Positions 34,747-45,017 of a stretch of DNA of 64,000 nt are shown piece by piece. The notes under the pieces are model-generated. The model made no database searches and had not been told where the DNA came from. It saw nothing but the letters and a program-made list of their open reading frames with translations. Source of the DNA: Janthinobacterium sp. 67 (GTDB taxonomy: Bacteria > Pseudomonadota > Gammaproteobacteria > Burkholderiales > Burkholderiaceae_D). Where the stretch lies: contig NZ_PGES01000001.1 of assembly GCF_002797895.1 (NCBI RefSeq), positions 4,402,001-4,466,000 on the forward strand. Reading direction: 5' to 3'. A program made the translations under genes and the position numbers. The number at the start of each line of letters is the position of its first letter. Within the stretch, counting starts at the first letter, position 1.

Positions 34747-35159
34747 GCAAACCCCAATCAGTCAAAATGCGAATCTTTATTATGAGTGGCAGCCGCGAAA
34801 AACCCGTCGCCGAAGCTCTATCCCTCTGATTGCCGCGATCCGCATCTTTGTACGGTAACGTGGCAACATCCCTGCGGAACTTCGGCCAATGGCGCAGCCC
34901 GTGCCAGTTTCTTGTTGATTATCCGGAAGTGAAAAAGCCACTTCTGGCAACCGCAAATTATAAGTGAAGCAAACAACGAATAAAACAAAAACGTTGCTTG
35001 TACCATAATTTATATACTTTTGCAGGAGGTGGCTAGTTCTTTCGAACTAGATGCGCATGGCTGTACCGGAATTGGTCCTGCCAACAACCACAAGTTGGTG
35101 TCCTCGGGAATCAATAGTATGATCGGCATGTTTTTTATACATATCCGAAGGAGAAATTC
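34747..35159. other. Divergent intergenic region petA / mscL
   Basis: 413 bp without a gene. It must contain the petA promoter (left) and mscL promoter (right); CATAAT and TATACT -10-like boxes occur but I see no convincing pair. A 7-bp hairpin CTAGTTC/GAACTAG is at 35033-35050. GAAGGAGA precedes mscL. Confidence 0.6.
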
Positions 35160-35609
35160 ATGGCAATGATGCAAGAATTTAAAGAATTTGCAATGAAGGG
35201 TAACGTCGTCGATCTGGCGGTCGGTGTCATTATCGGTGGCGCCTTCGGCAAGATTGTCGATTCCCTGGTGCAAGACGTGATCATGCCGCCCATCGGCCGC
35301 ATTTTCGGCGGCCTCGATTTCGCCAATTACTACCTGCCCTTGAACGGGCAAGCCACGACGCTGACCCTGGTCGAAGCGAAAAAGGCGGGCGCCGTACTGG
35401 CCTACGGTAACTTCCTCACCATTTTGCTCAACTTCATCATTTTGGCTTTCATCATCTTCCAGATGGTACGCCTGATGAACAAGGCACGCCGTAGCGAACC
35501 TGTCGCGCCGGCACCGGCACCGGCGACGCCGGAAGACATCGTCCTGCTGCGTGAAATCCGCGACTCCCTGCAGCAGAACGCACGCAACGGCGGCGATCTG
35601 GCAAAATAA
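35160..35609 (+). CDS. mscL: Large-conductance mechanosensitive channel
   Basis: 149 aa. N-terminal amphipathic helix ([20 protein letters not shown]), gate-lining TM1 ([20 protein letters not shown]), periplasmic loop, TM2 ([19 protein letters not shown]) and a C-terminal helix. Pentameric safety valve in the inner membrane against hypo-osmotic shock. The Ala/Pro-rich stretch before the C-terminal helix is slightly long. Confidence 0.95.
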   Translation: MAMMQEFKEFAMKGNVVDLAVGVIIGGAFGKIVDSLVQDVIMPPIGRIFGGLDFANYYLPLNGQATTLTLVEAKKAGAVLAYGNFLTILLNFIILAFIIFQMVRLMNKARRSEPVAPAPAPATPEDIVLLREIRDSLQQNARNGGDLAK

Positions 35610-35650
35610 GCCGTTCCGGCACCGGCCGGCTGACCTGGGCAGAGAACTGT

Positions 35651-36811
35651 ATGCGACGATTCTGGTTGTTGTTTGCGCAAACCGTGACCATCGCGTTGGC
35701 GCTGTATTTTGTGTACGGCGCGCTGCGCCCGGCCAGCCGGGTACAGCAACTGGGCTCTCCCGCCAAGCCGGTGCCCGTGGTGGAAACGGCGTCAAGCAGC
35801 CTGGCGCCCGGTTCCTACCGCGACGCGGCGGCGCGCGCCATGCCCGCCGTCGTCAACATCCTCACCCTGCAAGTGCCCAAGCGTGGCGCCCATCCGCTGG
35901 CGCGCGATCCCTTCTTCAAACGTTTCTTCGGCGACCGCGATCCGGACGACGGGGATGACGACGACTTGAAAAACAGTCTCGGCTCCGGTGTCATCGTCAG
36001 CCATGAAGGCTATGTGCTGACCAACAACCACGTGGTCGAAGGCGCCGACGAAATCGAAGTGGTGCTCACCGATGGCCGCAAGGCACCGGCCAAGGTGGTG
36101 GGCCTGGACCCGGAAACGGACCTGGCCGTCATCAAGATCGACCTCGACAAGCTGCCCGTCATCGTGCTGGGCCAGTCGGAACTGGCGCGCGTGGGCGACG
36201 TGGTGCTGGCCATCGGCAACCCCTTCGGCGTGGGCCAGACGGTGACCATGGGCATCATCTCCGCCCTGGGCCGCAACAACCTGCACATCAACAGCTTTGA
36301 AAACTTCATCCAGACGGATGCGGCCATCAACTTCGGCAACTCGGGCGGCGCCCTGGTCGATACGCGCGGCAATCTGATCGGCATCAATACGGCGATCTAC
36401 TCGCAAAGCGGCGGCTCCGTCGGCATCGGCTTCGCCATTCCCGTCTCGACGGCCAAGACGGTGATGGAAGCCATCATCAAGGATGGCCACGTGGTGCGCG
36501 GCTGGATCGGCGTGGAGACGCAGGACATCACGCCCGAGCTGGCGCAAAGCTTCAACTTGCAGCGCACCAGCGGCGCCATCATCGCCGGCGTCGTGCGCAA
36601 CGGCCCGGCCGACAAGGCGGGCATCGTGCCCGGCGACATCCTGCTGACGGTGCAAGGCAAGCCCGTGGGCGACACGACGGAAATGCTGAACCTGATCGCC
36701 CAACTGCCGCCCGGCGAAAAAGCTAAAATGACGGTGCTGCGCAAGAATCGCGAAGCGGCACTCGACGTGATGGTGGGCAAGCGCCCCATCCCGAAAGAGC
36801 TTTCCAAATAG
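35651..36811 (+). CDS. HtrA/DegQ-family periplasmic serine protease
   Basis: 386 aa. One N-terminal membrane anchor (LFAQTVTIALALYFVYG), then an S1C protease domain with His in TNNHVVEG, Asp in DPETDLAVIKID and Ser in INFGNSGGAL, and a single C-terminal PDZ domain (GIVPGDILLTVQGKPV). One PDZ plus anchor is the DegS-like layout, though beta-proteobacterial members are often called Do-like. It degrades or senses misfolded envelope proteins. Confidence 0.9.
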   Translation: MRRFWLLFAQTVTIALALYFVYGALRPASRVQQLGSPAKPVPVVETASSSLAPGSYRDAAARAMPAVVNILTLQVPKRGAHPLARDPFFKRFFGDRDPDDGDDDDLKNSLGSGVIVSHEGYVLTNNHVVEGADEIEVVLTDGRKAPAKVVGLDPETDLAVIKIDLDKLPVIVLGQSELARVGDVVLAIGNPFGVGQTVTMGIISALGRNNLHINSFENFIQTDAAINFGNSGGALVDTRGNLIGINTAIYSQSGGSVGIGFAIPVSTAKTVMEAIIKDGHVVRGWIGVETQDITPELAQSFNLQRTSGAIIAGVVRNGPADKAGIVPGDILLTVQGKPVGDTTEMLNLIAQLPPGEKAKMTVLRKNREAALDVMVGKRPIPKELSK

Positions 36812-36832
36812 TTGCTGATCGGAATTTGACAC

Positions 36833-37525
36833 ATGCATGTGCGTGATTTGACCCAATTTTTACGTGAACTGAGCGACAACAACAACCGTCCCTGGTTTGT
36901 GATGAACAAGCCCCGCTACGACATCCTGCGCGAAGAATTTCTCGCCCTGGTCACGAGCCTGATCGGTGAACTGGGCAAGTTCGACCCGGCCGTGAAATAC
37001 TGCAATCCGAAGAAGGCGATGTTCCGCATCAACCGCGACGTGCGCTTTGCCCATGATAAAAGCCCGTATAAGACGCGTTTTTCGGCCGCCATCGCGCCGA
37101 ACGACATGCGCCGTCCCAGCAAGGCGGGCGGTCCCACGTATTATCTGCAGATCGATGGCCAGGGCAACTTGCTGTTTGGCGCCGGCGAATACATGCCGCC
37201 GCCGGGCCGCCTGAAGGCGCTGCGCGAGCACATGGTCAACGATGCGCCAGGTTTTTCCAAAGTGCTGAAAAATAAGCGCTTGAAGGCCCGCTTCGGCACC
37301 ATCCAGAACGAGGGCAAGCTGCAGCGCCCGCCCAAGGGTTTCGAGGCGGACGCCGAACATATCGAATTCATCAAGCTGAAAAGCTTTTTCGTCTGGACCG
37401 AAGTGCCGCTGCCCGTCAACGAGCCCGAGAAACTGTTGCCGACCCTGGCGGAAGGCTTGAAGGATGCGTGGCCGCTGGTCGAGTGGATGCGCGGCGCGAA
37501 AGAGCCGGAGGAAGTTGCCGAGTAA
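36833..37525 (+). CDS. DUF2461 domain protein
   Basis: 230 aa. The start is MHVRDLTQFLRELSDNNNRP with WFVMNKPRYD, then FRINRDVRFAHDKSPYKTRF, which are the conserved parts of the DUF2461/TIGR02453 family. It is cytosolic and without signal. The biochemical role of this widespread family is not known to me. The next gene follows after 15 bp. Confidence 0.85.
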   Translation: MHVRDLTQFLRELSDNNNRPWFVMNKPRYDILREEFLALVTSLIGELGKFDPAVKYCNPKKAMFRINRDVRFAHDKSPYKTRFSAAIAPNDMRRPSKAGGPTYYLQIDGQGNLLFGAGEYMPPPGRLKALREHMVNDAPGFSKVLKNKRLKARFGTIQNEGKLQRPPKGFEADAEHIEFIKLKSFFVWTEVPLPVNEPEKLLPTLAEGLKDAWPLVEWMRGAKEPEEVAE

Positions 37526-37540
37526 TTGCCGAAGGAGCAG

Positions 37541-37885
37541 ATGATGGCACTGGAGCACGCAAGTTCAGGACAGGTGATCGAGGTGCTGCGCAGGGACGGC
37601 GACGACCTGTCGCAGTTTTCCGCCATCGCGCTGGCCAAGACGGATGAGCTGGAATTGATCCGCATGTGCATGCCCAAGGGCAAGACCATGCCCGAGCATC
37701 ATGTGCTCGGCGAGATCACCTTGCTGTGCCTGCAAGGCCAGGTGGCGGTGGAGGCGCATGGCGGCGTGCACCTGCTGGGGCCGGGGCAGATGCTGTACCT
37801 GCTCGGCGGCCAGGCGCACGCCCTGGAAGCGCGCGAAGACAGTCTGGTGCTGCTGACGATCTTGATGGCCAAGGCGGGGCGCTAG
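37541..37885 (+). CDS. Cupin-domain protein
   Basis: 114 aa from ATG 37541 with GAAGGAGC ahead. A single cupin barrel: GKTMPEHHVLGEITLLCLQG and LLGPGQMLYLLGGQAHALEA, in which the His residues could bind a metal. Small stand-alone cupins serve as sensors or isomerases; no substrate can be assigned. Likely cotranscribed with the DUF2461 gene. Confidence 0.82.
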   Translation: MMALEHASSGQVIEVLRRDGDDLSQFSAIALAKTDELELIRMCMPKGKTMPEHHVLGEITLLCLQGQVAVEAHGGVHLLGPGQMLYLLGGQAHALEAREDSLVLLTILMAKAGR

Positions 37886-37920
37886 GTTTCCCTGGCGGGT
37901 CACACGTCGCCTTGGTCGCC

Positions 37921-38961
37921 TTAAGCCGCCTCGGCGCGCGGATCGCGCGACAGCAACTGCTGCACCATCACGTGCGGCAAATCCCCATCGAACAGCACGC
38001 CGGCCACCGCGTTGGTGATCGGCATGTCGACGCCCATGCGGCTCGCCAGTTCGCGCACGGCCTTGGCGCAGGGCACGCCTTCGGCCACGTGACCGAGTTC
38101 GGCCACGATGGTGTCGAGCGCCTTGCCTTGCGCCAGGCCCAGGCCGACCCTGCGGTTGCGCGACAGGTCGCCCGTGCACGTCAAAATCAGATCGCCCATG
38201 CCCGTCAGACCCATGAACGTTTCCGTCTGGCCACCGAGGGCCGTGCCCAGGCGCGTGATTTCCGCCAGGCCGCGCGTGATCAGCGCGGCGCGCGCATTCA
38301 GGCCCAGGCCCAGGCCGTCGGCCACGCCCGTGGCGATGGCCAGCACGTTCTTGACGGCGCCGCCCACTTCCACGCCCACCAGGTCGTCGCTCGCATACAC
38401 GCGGATGGTGCCGCCATGCAAGGCCGAGACGACCTTGGCGCGCAAGGCGGGGCAGTGCGAGGCGATGGTCAGCGCGCACGGCAAGCCGCGCGCCACTTCC
38501 TGCGCGAACGAAGGGCCGGACAGGGCGCCGCCGGGGATCTTGTCACCAAGCACTTCCTGCACGATTTGGTGCGGCAGCATGCCCGTGCCGCCTTCAAAAC
38601 CCTTGCAGAGCCACACGAGGTTGCCGATGGCCTTGTCTTTCAGCTGATGCAGCATGGGCCGCAAGCCCGCCACGGGGCAGGCGGCGATCAGGAGGCCCTG
38701 TTCGCCAGCGGCGTGCGCGACGGCGGCGTCGAAATCGGCACCGATGCGCAGTTGCGGCGGCAAAGGGAAGCCCGGCAAATAACTGTTTTCGCCGCTGGCG
38801 GCCATGGCGGCCATGGCCTCGCCGTTGCGGCCCCACAGCAGCACGTCGTGGCGGCCGGCCAGGGCCATGGCCACGGCCGTGCCCCAGGCGCCGGCGCCCA
38901 GGATGGTGATCTTGCGGGCGGCGGGAATGCTATCGGGAGTGACTTCGGGAGAAACTTGCAT
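37921..38961 (-). CDS. gpsA: NAD(P)-dependent glycerol-3-phosphate dehydrogenase
   Basis: 346 aa. Rossmann motif [19 protein letters not shown] near residue 20, then [10 protein letters not shown] and the C-terminal catalytic region with [20 protein letters not shown] and [20 protein letters not shown]. It reduces dihydroxyacetone phosphate to sn-glycerol-3-phosphate for phospholipid synthesis. It is downstream of secB and the SH3 gene on the same strand, a common betaproteobacterial order. Confidence 0.95.
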   Translation of the reverse strand: MQVSPEVTPDSIPAARKITILGAGAWGTAVAMALAGRHDVLLWGRNGEAMAAMAASGENSYLPGFPLPPQLRIGADFDAAVAHAAGEQGLLIAACPVAGLRPMLHQLKDKAIGNLVWLCKGFEGGTGMLPHQIVQEVLGDKIPGGALSGPSFAQEVARGLPCALTIASHCPALRAKVVSALHGGTIRVYASDDLVGVEVGGAVKNVLAIATGVADGLGLGLNARAALITRGLAEITRLGTALGGQTETFMGLTGMGDLILTCTGDLSRNRRVGLGLAQGKALDTIVAELGHVAEGVPCAKAVRELASRMGVDMPITNAVAGVLFDGDLPHVMVQQLLSRDPRAEAA

Positions 38962-38997
38962 GCAACCTCAACGGGGCAGGGGGAAGGGACGCGGTGC

Positions 38998-39459
38998 TTA
39001 CAGGCCCCACACTTCGCTGGTCTTGACGTAGCCGCTCTGGCCATCCTTGTGGCGCACCTTGACCCAGCCGGAGCTCGGCTGTTCGCTCATTTCCAGCAGC
39101 ACGCCCTTGTCGACGAGGATGATGGGCGAGGCGGTGTCGTCGGGGCTGGCGCGAACCTTGAGGTTCGCGGCGCGCGCCACGACGTTGCGCTTGGCCGACA
39201 GACCCTTGGCTTCCGTCCAGGCCATTTCGCCGCTGGCGTCGCGTACCTTGACCCATTCGCCGTAGCTGAGCACGACTTCCAGCGGCATGCCGCGTGGCGC
39301 CACGTACAGTTTGCCGCCCTTGGCGGACGGCGCGTCGTACAGGATCACGGGGGCGGCGCCCACCGTTTTGAAATCGACGGCGTGGCTGGCGGCGGTCGCC
39401 AGCAGCAGCACGGCGCCGGCCATCCAGCGGAACTTGCTCAAGAGCGCACTTTTCAACAT
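38998..39459 (-). CDS. Periplasmic SH3-domain protein
   Basis: 153 aa. A signal peptide (MAGAVLLLATAASHA) is followed by two bacterial SH3 repeats (residues about 30-85 and 90-150; WVKVRDASGEMAWTEAKGLS and LKVRASPDDTASPIILVDKG). Such proteins bind peptidoglycan or partners in the cell wall. Gene order secB - SH3 - gpsA is conserved. Confidence 0.85.
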   Translation of the reverse strand: MLKSALLSKFRWMAGAVLLLATAASHAVDFKTVGAAPVILYDAPSAKGGKLYVAPRGMPLEVVLSYGEWVKVRDASGEMAWTEAKGLSAKRNVVARAANLKVRASPDDTASPIILVDKGVLLEMSEQPSSGWVKVRHKDGQSGYVKTSEVWGL

Positions 39460-39542
39460 GATATTTTTGAACCTTAACGAAACACGGCGGCCAGGCCGCC
39501 GTGTCAGGCCAGCCTTGACGGCCAGCGGGGTCTTGCAAAAGC

Positions 39543-40016
39543 TTAGTGCGTTTCGCTGGCTGCTGGTGCTGCTGCAGCGGCGTCAGCAATAGCTTGCAGA
39601 CGTTGTTGGTAGAACACTTCGAAGTTGATCTCGGCCAGGTGCACTGGCGGGAAGCCGGCACGGGTGATCACGTCGGCGATGTTGGCGCGCAGGTAAGGGT
39701 AGATGATGTTCGGGCAGCCGATTCCCAGCAGCGGATCGAGTTGATCGGCAGGAATGTTGCGTGCTTCGAAGATACCGGCTTGCTTGCCTTCAACCAGGAA
39801 TGCAACTTTGTCGCCCACTTTGGCGGTGACGGTGATGGTCACGGTGGCTTCGAAAATGCCATCGGCCAGAGGCGCAGCGCCCACGTCCAGAGCCACTTCG
39901 ATCGCTGGTGCTTCTTGTTCCAGGAAAATAGCTGGGGAATTTGGTTGTTCCAGCGACATGTCTTTCAGGTAGACGCGTTGGATTTGGAAGACTGGTTGCA
40001 GATTTTCGTCAGACAT
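39543..40016 (-). CDS. secB: Protein-export chaperone SecB
   Basis: 157 aa from ATG 40016. Matches SecB throughout: [40 protein letters not shown] and [19 protein letters not shown]. Tetrameric cytosolic chaperone passing precursors to SecA. The C-terminus is Ala-rich. Confidence 0.96.
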   Translation of the reverse strand: MSDENLQPVFQIQRVYLKDMSLEQPNSPAIFLEQEAPAIEVALDVGAAPLADGIFEATVTITVTAKVGDKVAFLVEGKQAGIFEARNIPADQLDPLLGIGCPNIIYPYLRANIADVITRAGFPPVHLAEINFEVFYQQRLQAIADAAAAAPAASETH

Positions 40017-40177
40017 GGAACGCTTTCGTTGTAAGGGACAAGAACGGCACACCGTTCAAATATGGTGCTTGCGGTATTCAAAACCGCGCCGGGTAGGCGC
40101 GGCCAGATCAGGTGCGAGGGCAATTGTATCAAAACAATACGACAAAAAACCAAGCAATTTCTCGAACCCGCTTTATA

Positions 40178-40444
40178 TCAGGCTGCCGTGCCGTTTAACA
40201 AGGGGTCGAGCTTGCCAGCTTGATCGAGCGCATACAAATCGTCGAATCCGCCCACGTGGGTGTCGCCCACATAGATTTGCGGGACCGTGCGGCGGCCCGT
40301 GCGTTCCATCATCTTGATGCGCTCTTCCGGGTCGAGGTCGACGCGGATCTTTTGCACGGCGACGCCCTTCGATTCCAACAGGCGCTCGGCGCGCACGCAA
40401 TACGGGCACACTGCGGTGCTATAAACAATAACGGGTACGGTCAT
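40178..40444 (-). CDS. grxC: Glutaredoxin 3
   Basis: 88 aa from ATG 40444 (GAAGGA six bases before). CPYC active site in YSTAVCPYCVRAERLL, TVPQIYVGDTHVGGFDDLYA as the glutathione-binding part. Reduces disulfides with glutathione. It lies between the rhodanese gene and secB. Confidence 0.95.
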   Translation of the reverse strand: MTVPVIVYSTAVCPYCVRAERLLESKGVAVQKIRVDLDPEERIKMMERTGRRTVPQIYVGDTHVGGFDDLYALDQAGKLDPLLNGTAA

Positions 40445-40594
40445 GATCATTCCTTCAGTTAAAAACACCGAACCAAACCTACTGCGCGTCGTGATTTGCG
40501 GTCTGCGATGCTCACTGTGCCTTCGCACAGTTGCGCTTCTCAACCACAACTCCCATCCGCTCGCTACGGTTTTGTCGGGTGTTGCAATACGGAC

Positions 40595-41011
40595 TTATTT
40601 GGCCAGCGACAAGGTTTTCAATGGCAAACCTTGCTTTTTCCATTCGTCGAGGCCGCCTTCCAGGCTCGTTGCCTCAGCGAAACCGGCGTTTGTCAGCAGG
40701 CCGACGGCGGTTGCCGAACGCGAACCTTTCTGGCAAACCACTACAATGGGGCGCGTTTTGAATTTTTCCAGCTCGCCCAGGCGTTTTGCCAGTTCCGGCA
40801 GCGGAATATTTTTTGCTTCAGGCAAGTGGCCCGTGGCGAATTCTTCCGCGCTGCGCACGTCGACGATGATGGTCTTGCCACGGTTGATCAGTTGCGTGAC
40901 TTCCAGCACGGTCGCGCGCTTGCCGCGCATCGACAGCAGTGGCCAGAGGAGGGCGCCGCCGGAAATAATGACGATGGCAAACAGAAAAATGTGGTCGATA
41001 ATGAATTTCAC
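40595..41011 (-). CDS. Membrane-anchored rhodanese-like sulfurtransferase
   Basis: 138 aa. One N-terminal membrane helix (HIFLFAIVIISGGALLWPLL) and a single rhodanese domain with active Cys in VVVCQKGSRSATAVG. It probably handles sulfane sulfur at the membrane. It is divergent from gpmA and upstream of grxC and secB in the usual order. Confidence 0.9.
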   Translation of the reverse strand: MKFIIDHIFLFAIVIISGGALLWPLLSMRGKRATVLEVTQLINRGKTIIVDVRSAEEFATGHLPEAKNIPLPELAKRLGELEKFKTRPIVVVCQKGSRSATAVGLLTNAGFAEATSLEGGLDEWKKQGLPLKTLSLAK

Positions 41012-41117
41012 GTAGGGTCCAATGGTTTAAGTCAATCCGCGCATTATAAAATAGAAGCTGGACGAGGTCTTTTTACGTTTTGCTTTTTTGATTTGAACCC
41101 CTTGAGAAGATAGAACT

Positions 41118-41864
41118 ATGTACAAAATCGTTTTCATGCGTCACGGCGAGTCCACCTGGAACCTCGATAACCGCTTCACCGGCTGGACCGACGTCGATCT
41201 GACGGAAAAGGGCGTCAACGAAGCCAAGGCCGCCGGCCAGATCCTCAAGCAGGAAGGTTTTACGTTCGACGTGGCCTACACTTCCGTCCTGAAGCGCGCC
41301 ATCCGCACCCTGTGGCTGGCGCTCGACGAGATGGACATGATGTATTTACCTATCAAGAACGACTGGCGCCTGAACGAGCGCCACTACGGCGCCCTGCAAG
41401 GCCTGGACAAGGGCGAGACGGCCGCCAAGTATGGCGACGAGCAAGTATTGGTGTGGCGCCGCAGCTACGACACGCCGCCGCCGCCGCTGGCGGAAGACGA
41501 CGACCGCGCCTCGTTCAACGATCCGCGCTACGCCGGCTTGCCGAAAGCGGCCATCCCGCTGACCGAATGCCTGAAAGATACCGTGGCGCGCGTGATGCCG
41601 GCCTGGGATGAAGAAATCGCCCCGGCCATCCGCGCTGGCAAGAAGATCATCATTTCAGCCCACGGCAACAGCCTGCGCGCGCTGATCAAGATGCTCGACG
41701 GCATCAGCGACAGCGACATCGTCGGCCTGAACATCCCGAACGGCCAGCCGCTCGTGTATGAACTGGACGCCGACCTGAAACCGATCCGTCATTACTACCT
41801 GGGCGACCCGGCAGCGATTGCGGCAGCCCAGGCTGCCGTGGCGAACCAAGGGAAGGCCAAGTAA
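41118..41864 (+). CDS. gpmA: 2,3-bisphosphoglycerate-dependent phosphoglycerate mutase
   Basis: 248 aa. Catalytic RHGE in [30 protein letters not shown], the lid [20 protein letters not shown] and second His in [14 protein letters not shown]. Interconverts 3- and 2-phosphoglycerate in glycolysis. It begins the conserved gpmA-envC-ctpA-moeB run. Confidence 0.96.
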   Translation: MYKIVFMRHGESTWNLDNRFTGWTDVDLTEKGVNEAKAAGQILKQEGFTFDVAYTSVLKRAIRTLWLALDEMDMMYLPIKNDWRLNERHYGALQGLDKGETAAKYGDEQVLVWRRSYDTPPPPLAEDDDRASFNDPRYAGLPKAAIPLTECLKDTVARVMPAWDEEIAPAIRAGKKIIISAHGNSLRALIKMLDGISDSDIVGLNIPNGQPLVYELDADLKPIRHYYLGDPAAIAAAQAAVANQGKAK

Positions 41865-41865
41865 C

Positions 41866-43392
41866 TTGTCGTCTTTCTTCCGCGGCACAGCCATCGCCCC
41901 CTCTGCTGAACGACCCCTGCCGGCGTGGCGCGCCGGTGCCATGCTGTGCCTGGCGCTGCTGCTTTCCAGCGGTGCCGCGCAGGGCGCCAAGCCCACCGAA
42001 CGCAGCAAGCAGAAGGCGGCCGCGGAAGCACAACGTGCTGGATTGCAACAAAAACTGACGGCGCTCAAGCGCGACATCAGCCTGACGGAAAGCGCCAAGG
42101 ATGACGCGGCCGATACCCTGGCCGAGTCGGAAGAAGCCATTTCCAACGCCAACCGCGCCTTGCGCGACCTGGCGCGGGAGCAAAGCGAGACGGGCGTGAA
42201 ACTCAATGCGCTGGGGCAAGAGCACCAGCAGTTGACGGCTACCGTCGAGAAACAAAAGACGCAGCTGTCGAAGTTGCTGCGTGAACAATATGTCGCCGGC
42301 AACGAAGACCGCATCAAGCTGCTCTTGTCGGGAGATAACCCCAACCGCATCAACCGCGACCTGCAATTGATGGCGTATGTGTCGCAGGCGCAGGCACGCC
42401 TGCTGGAAGCCTTGCGCGCCAACTTGCTGGCCGTGGAGAAAAACCAGGCGGACGTGCAAAACGCCAAGGATGAACTGGAAGAAATCGCGCAGGAAGAGCG
42501 CGACCAGAAAGCCCTGCTGGTGCAGGAGAAGGCGCGCCGCGCCGCCTTGCTGACGAGCTTGTCGCAACGCCTGGTGGCGCAGCGCAAGGAAGTGGGCAAT
42601 GTCGAGCGCGACGAACAGCGCATGGGCAACCTGGTCGACAAGCTGGCGAAACTGATCGAAGAGCAGGCCGCCGCCGCCGCGGCCGAAAAGAAACGCCAGC
42701 AATTGCTGGCCGAGCAACGGGCCGCCGCGAAAGCGGCTGCTGACGCCAAGGCCGCGGCGGAAAAACGCGAACGCTTGCTGGCCGCGCGCGCCAAGGCGCA
42801 GGCGGAACGGGAGCGCATTGCCAAAGAGCAGCAGAATAAATCGGGCAAGATCAAGCCGCAAACGCCTGTGCCGCCCGTCAAGCTCGATCCTATCGACGAC
42901 GACGAGCCGCCGCAAGTGGCCAAGGTGACACCGAAACCCGAACCGAAGCCGGAACCGGAGCCGGAACGCCCGAGCCTGGGCCCGGCCGCGCCGGCCGGCG
43001 CCTTTGCCAGCCTGAAAGGGCAGCTGCGCGCGCCCGTGGCCGGCAAGATCGCCGCCCGCTTTGGCAGCAAGCGCGGTGACGGCCCCAGCTGGAAGGGCGT
43101 GTTCATCCGCACGGGCGAGGGCAGCGAGATCCACGCCATCGCCGGCGGCCGTGTCGTGTTTTCCGACTGGCTGCGCGGTTTCGGCAATTTGATCATCGTC
43201 GACCATGGCGGCCAGTACATGAGTATTTATGGCAATAACCAATCCTTGCTGAAACGGGTGGGCGACGCCGTCAAGGGCGGCGAGACCATCGCCAGCGCGG
43301 GCAACAGCGGCGGCAACGAGGAATCAGGGCTATACTTTGAATTGCGTCATCAGGGCCGCGCCTTCGATCCAGCCACCTGGGTGAAGTTTTAA
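41866..43392 (+). CDS. envC: Murein hydrolase activator EnvC
   Basis: 508 aa if the TTG at 41866 is used (GGGAAGG upstream); an ATG at 41941 would leave a bare signal sequence. A signal peptide (MLCLALLLSSGAAQG) is followed by long coiled coils (residues about 45-310) and a C-terminal LytM domain. Zinc ligands of active M23 peptidases are lost (IYGNNQ, LYFELR), so it should activate amidases at the division site, not cut itself. It overlaps no gene but starts 1 bp after gpmA. Confidence 0.88.
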   Translation: MSSFFRGTAIAPSAERPLPAWRAGAMLCLALLLSSGAAQGAKPTERSKQKAAAEAQRAGLQQKLTALKRDISLTESAKDDAADTLAESEEAISNANRALRDLAREQSETGVKLNALGQEHQQLTATVEKQKTQLSKLLREQYVAGNEDRIKLLLSGDNPNRINRDLQLMAYVSQAQARLLEALRANLLAVEKNQADVQNAKDELEEIAQEERDQKALLVQEKARRAALLTSLSQRLVAQRKEVGNVERDEQRMGNLVDKLAKLIEEQAAAAAAEKKRQQLLAEQRAAAKAAADAKAAAEKRERLLAARAKAQAERERIAKEQQNKSGKIKPQTPVPPVKLDPIDDDEPPQVAKVTPKPEPKPEPEPERPSLGPAAPAGAFASLKGQLRAPVAGKIAARFGSKRGDGPSWKGVFIRTGEGSEIHAIAGGRVVFSDWLRGFGNLIIVDHGGQYMSIYGNNQSLLKRVGDAVKGGETIASAGNSGGNEESGLYFELRHQGRAFDPATWVKF

Positions 43393-43439
43393 GTTCCCAC
43401 CATTGCTGCGGCAGCGAATTTGTAGATTGCGAAGAATAC

Positions 43440-44933
43440 ATGGGTATCAAAGTCAAAAGTATCGGCCTGATCGGTCTGGGCGTACTGGCCGGCATCGGCA
43501 TGTCGCTGCAGTTCCCGGCCGTGGCGCAGAAGATCACGAATGCCCCGCTGCCGCTCGACGAGCTGCGCCAGCTGTCCGACGTCTTTGGCCTGATCAAGTC
43601 CGATTACGTCGAGAAGGTGGAAGACAAGAAACTCTTGACGGAAGCCATTTCCGGCATGGTGTCGTCGCTGGACCCGCACTCCGTCTACCTCGATAAAAAT
43701 GCCTTCAAGGAAATGCGCGAAAGCGTGCAGGGCAAGTTCGTCGGCATCGGCATCGAAGTGAGCATGGAAGACGGCTACGTGAAAGTCGTCTCGCCCATCG
43801 AGGATAGCCCGGCCGCCAAGGCCGGCATCCTGGCGGGCGACCTGATCACCCGCCTCGACAACATCCCGCTGAAAGGCTTGCAGCTGGAAGAAGTCATCAA
43901 GAAGATGCGCGGCCAGCCGGGCAGCAAGCTGGTGCTGACGATGTCGCGCAAGGGCGAAAGCAAGCCGCTGGTCTTCCCCATCGTGCGCGAGGAAATCCGC
44001 GTGCAAAGCGTGAAGGCCAAGATGGTCGCGCCCGGCTATGCCTGGCTGCGCATCGCCCAGTTCCAGGAACCGACCGTCGATGACATGGTCAAAAAGATCA
44101 ACGCGCTGTATGCGCAAGACCCCAAGCTCAAGGGCCTGGTGCTGGATTTGCGCAACGATCCCGGTGGCGTCGTGCCGGGCGCCATCGGCGTGGCCACGGC
44201 TTTCCTTCCGGGTAACTCCGTGATCGTCTCGACCAAGGGCCAGTTGCCCGAGTCGAAACAGGTGTTTTATGGCCGTCGCGAATTCTATGCGCCGCCGGGC
44301 GCCAAGGCCGACCCGCTGGCCAAGCTGCCGGCCGCGCTGAAAACCGTGCCGCTGGTGGTACTGGTCAATGCCGGTTCCGCGTCCGCCTCGGAAATCGTCG
44401 CCGGCGCCTTGCAGGATTACCAGCGCGCCACCGTCATCGGCACGCAGACCTTCGGCAAGGGTTCCGTGCAAACCTTGCGCCAGATCACGGCCGACACGGC
44501 CGTCAAGCTGACGACGGCCCGCTACTACACGCCGAAAGGCCGGGCCATCCAGGCGCGCGGCATCGTGCCCGACTTGCTGGTCGATGAAACGGCCGAAGGC
44601 GATGGCTGGAACAGCCTGCGCATCCGCGAGGCGGACCTGGAAAAGCACTTGAGCAGCAACGACGGCAAGCCGGAAGCGGCCAAGCCGACGATGGAAGGCA
44701 TGCAGGATCAATTGGAAGAAGAGCAGCGCCTGATCGCCACGGCGAAAAAGCGCAAGCCGCTCGAATACGGGGCCAAGGACGATTTCCAGCTGCAACAAGC
44801 CTTGAACCATTTCCAGGGCTTGCCGGTGCAGCTGGCCAAGGTGGACGCCAAGGTCGACAAGATCGGCGCCAAGCCGGAAATCGCTTCCGACATCAAGGCC
44901 GATGACAAGAAGATTCCTGTGCGGAAGCCTTGA
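43440..44933 (+). CDS. ctpA: C-terminal processing protease (S41)
   Basis: 497 aa. N-terminal signal/anchor (SIGLIGLGVLAGIGMSLQFP), PDZ domain at about 95-170 (GILAGDLITRLDNIPLKGLQ), then an S41 peptidase domain with Ser in NAGSASASEIVAG and Lys in TFGKGSVQT. Cleaves envelope proteins at their C-termini, such as cell-wall hydrolases. It is encoded directly after envC, with 47 bp between. Confidence 0.92.
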   Translation: MGIKVKSIGLIGLGVLAGIGMSLQFPAVAQKITNAPLPLDELRQLSDVFGLIKSDYVEKVEDKKLLTEAISGMVSSLDPHSVYLDKNAFKEMRESVQGKFVGIGIEVSMEDGYVKVVSPIEDSPAAKAGILAGDLITRLDNIPLKGLQLEEVIKKMRGQPGSKLVLTMSRKGESKPLVFPIVREEIRVQSVKAKMVAPGYAWLRIAQFQEPTVDDMVKKINALYAQDPKLKGLVLDLRNDPGGVVPGAIGVATAFLPGNSVIVSTKGQLPESKQVFYGRREFYAPPGAKADPLAKLPAALKTVPLVVLVNAGSASASEIVAGALQDYQRATVIGTQTFGKGSVQTLRQITADTAVKLTTARYYTPKGRAIQARGIVPDLLVDETAEGDGWNSLRIREADLEKHLSSNDGKPEAAKPTMEGMQDQLEEEQRLIATAKKRKPLEYGAKDDFQLQQALNHFQGLPVQLAKVDAKVDKIGAKPEIASDIKADDKKIPVRKP

Positions 44934-44955
44934 TGCTTAACCCAATGCAAGTGCC

Positions 44956-44982
44956 GGGGTCGGACCCTGAGGGTCCGACCCC
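44956..44982. repeat. REP-like 27-bp palindrome between ctpA and moeB
   Basis: Perfect 12-bp inverted repeat GGGGTCGGACCC/GGGTCCGACCCC with a 3-nt centre. No other copy is seen in the window. It has the look of a dispersed extragenic palindrome. Confidence 0.75.
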
Positions 44983-45017
44983 AGGGTGTGATCTGGGTTT
45001 GCAGTAGACGTAAAACC

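Noticed and set aside
35033..35050. Terminator at the CTAGTTC/GAACTAG hairpin
   Set aside because: No U-tract follows on either strand and it lies upstream of mscL, not after a gene; kept only as a hairpin in the intergenic description.
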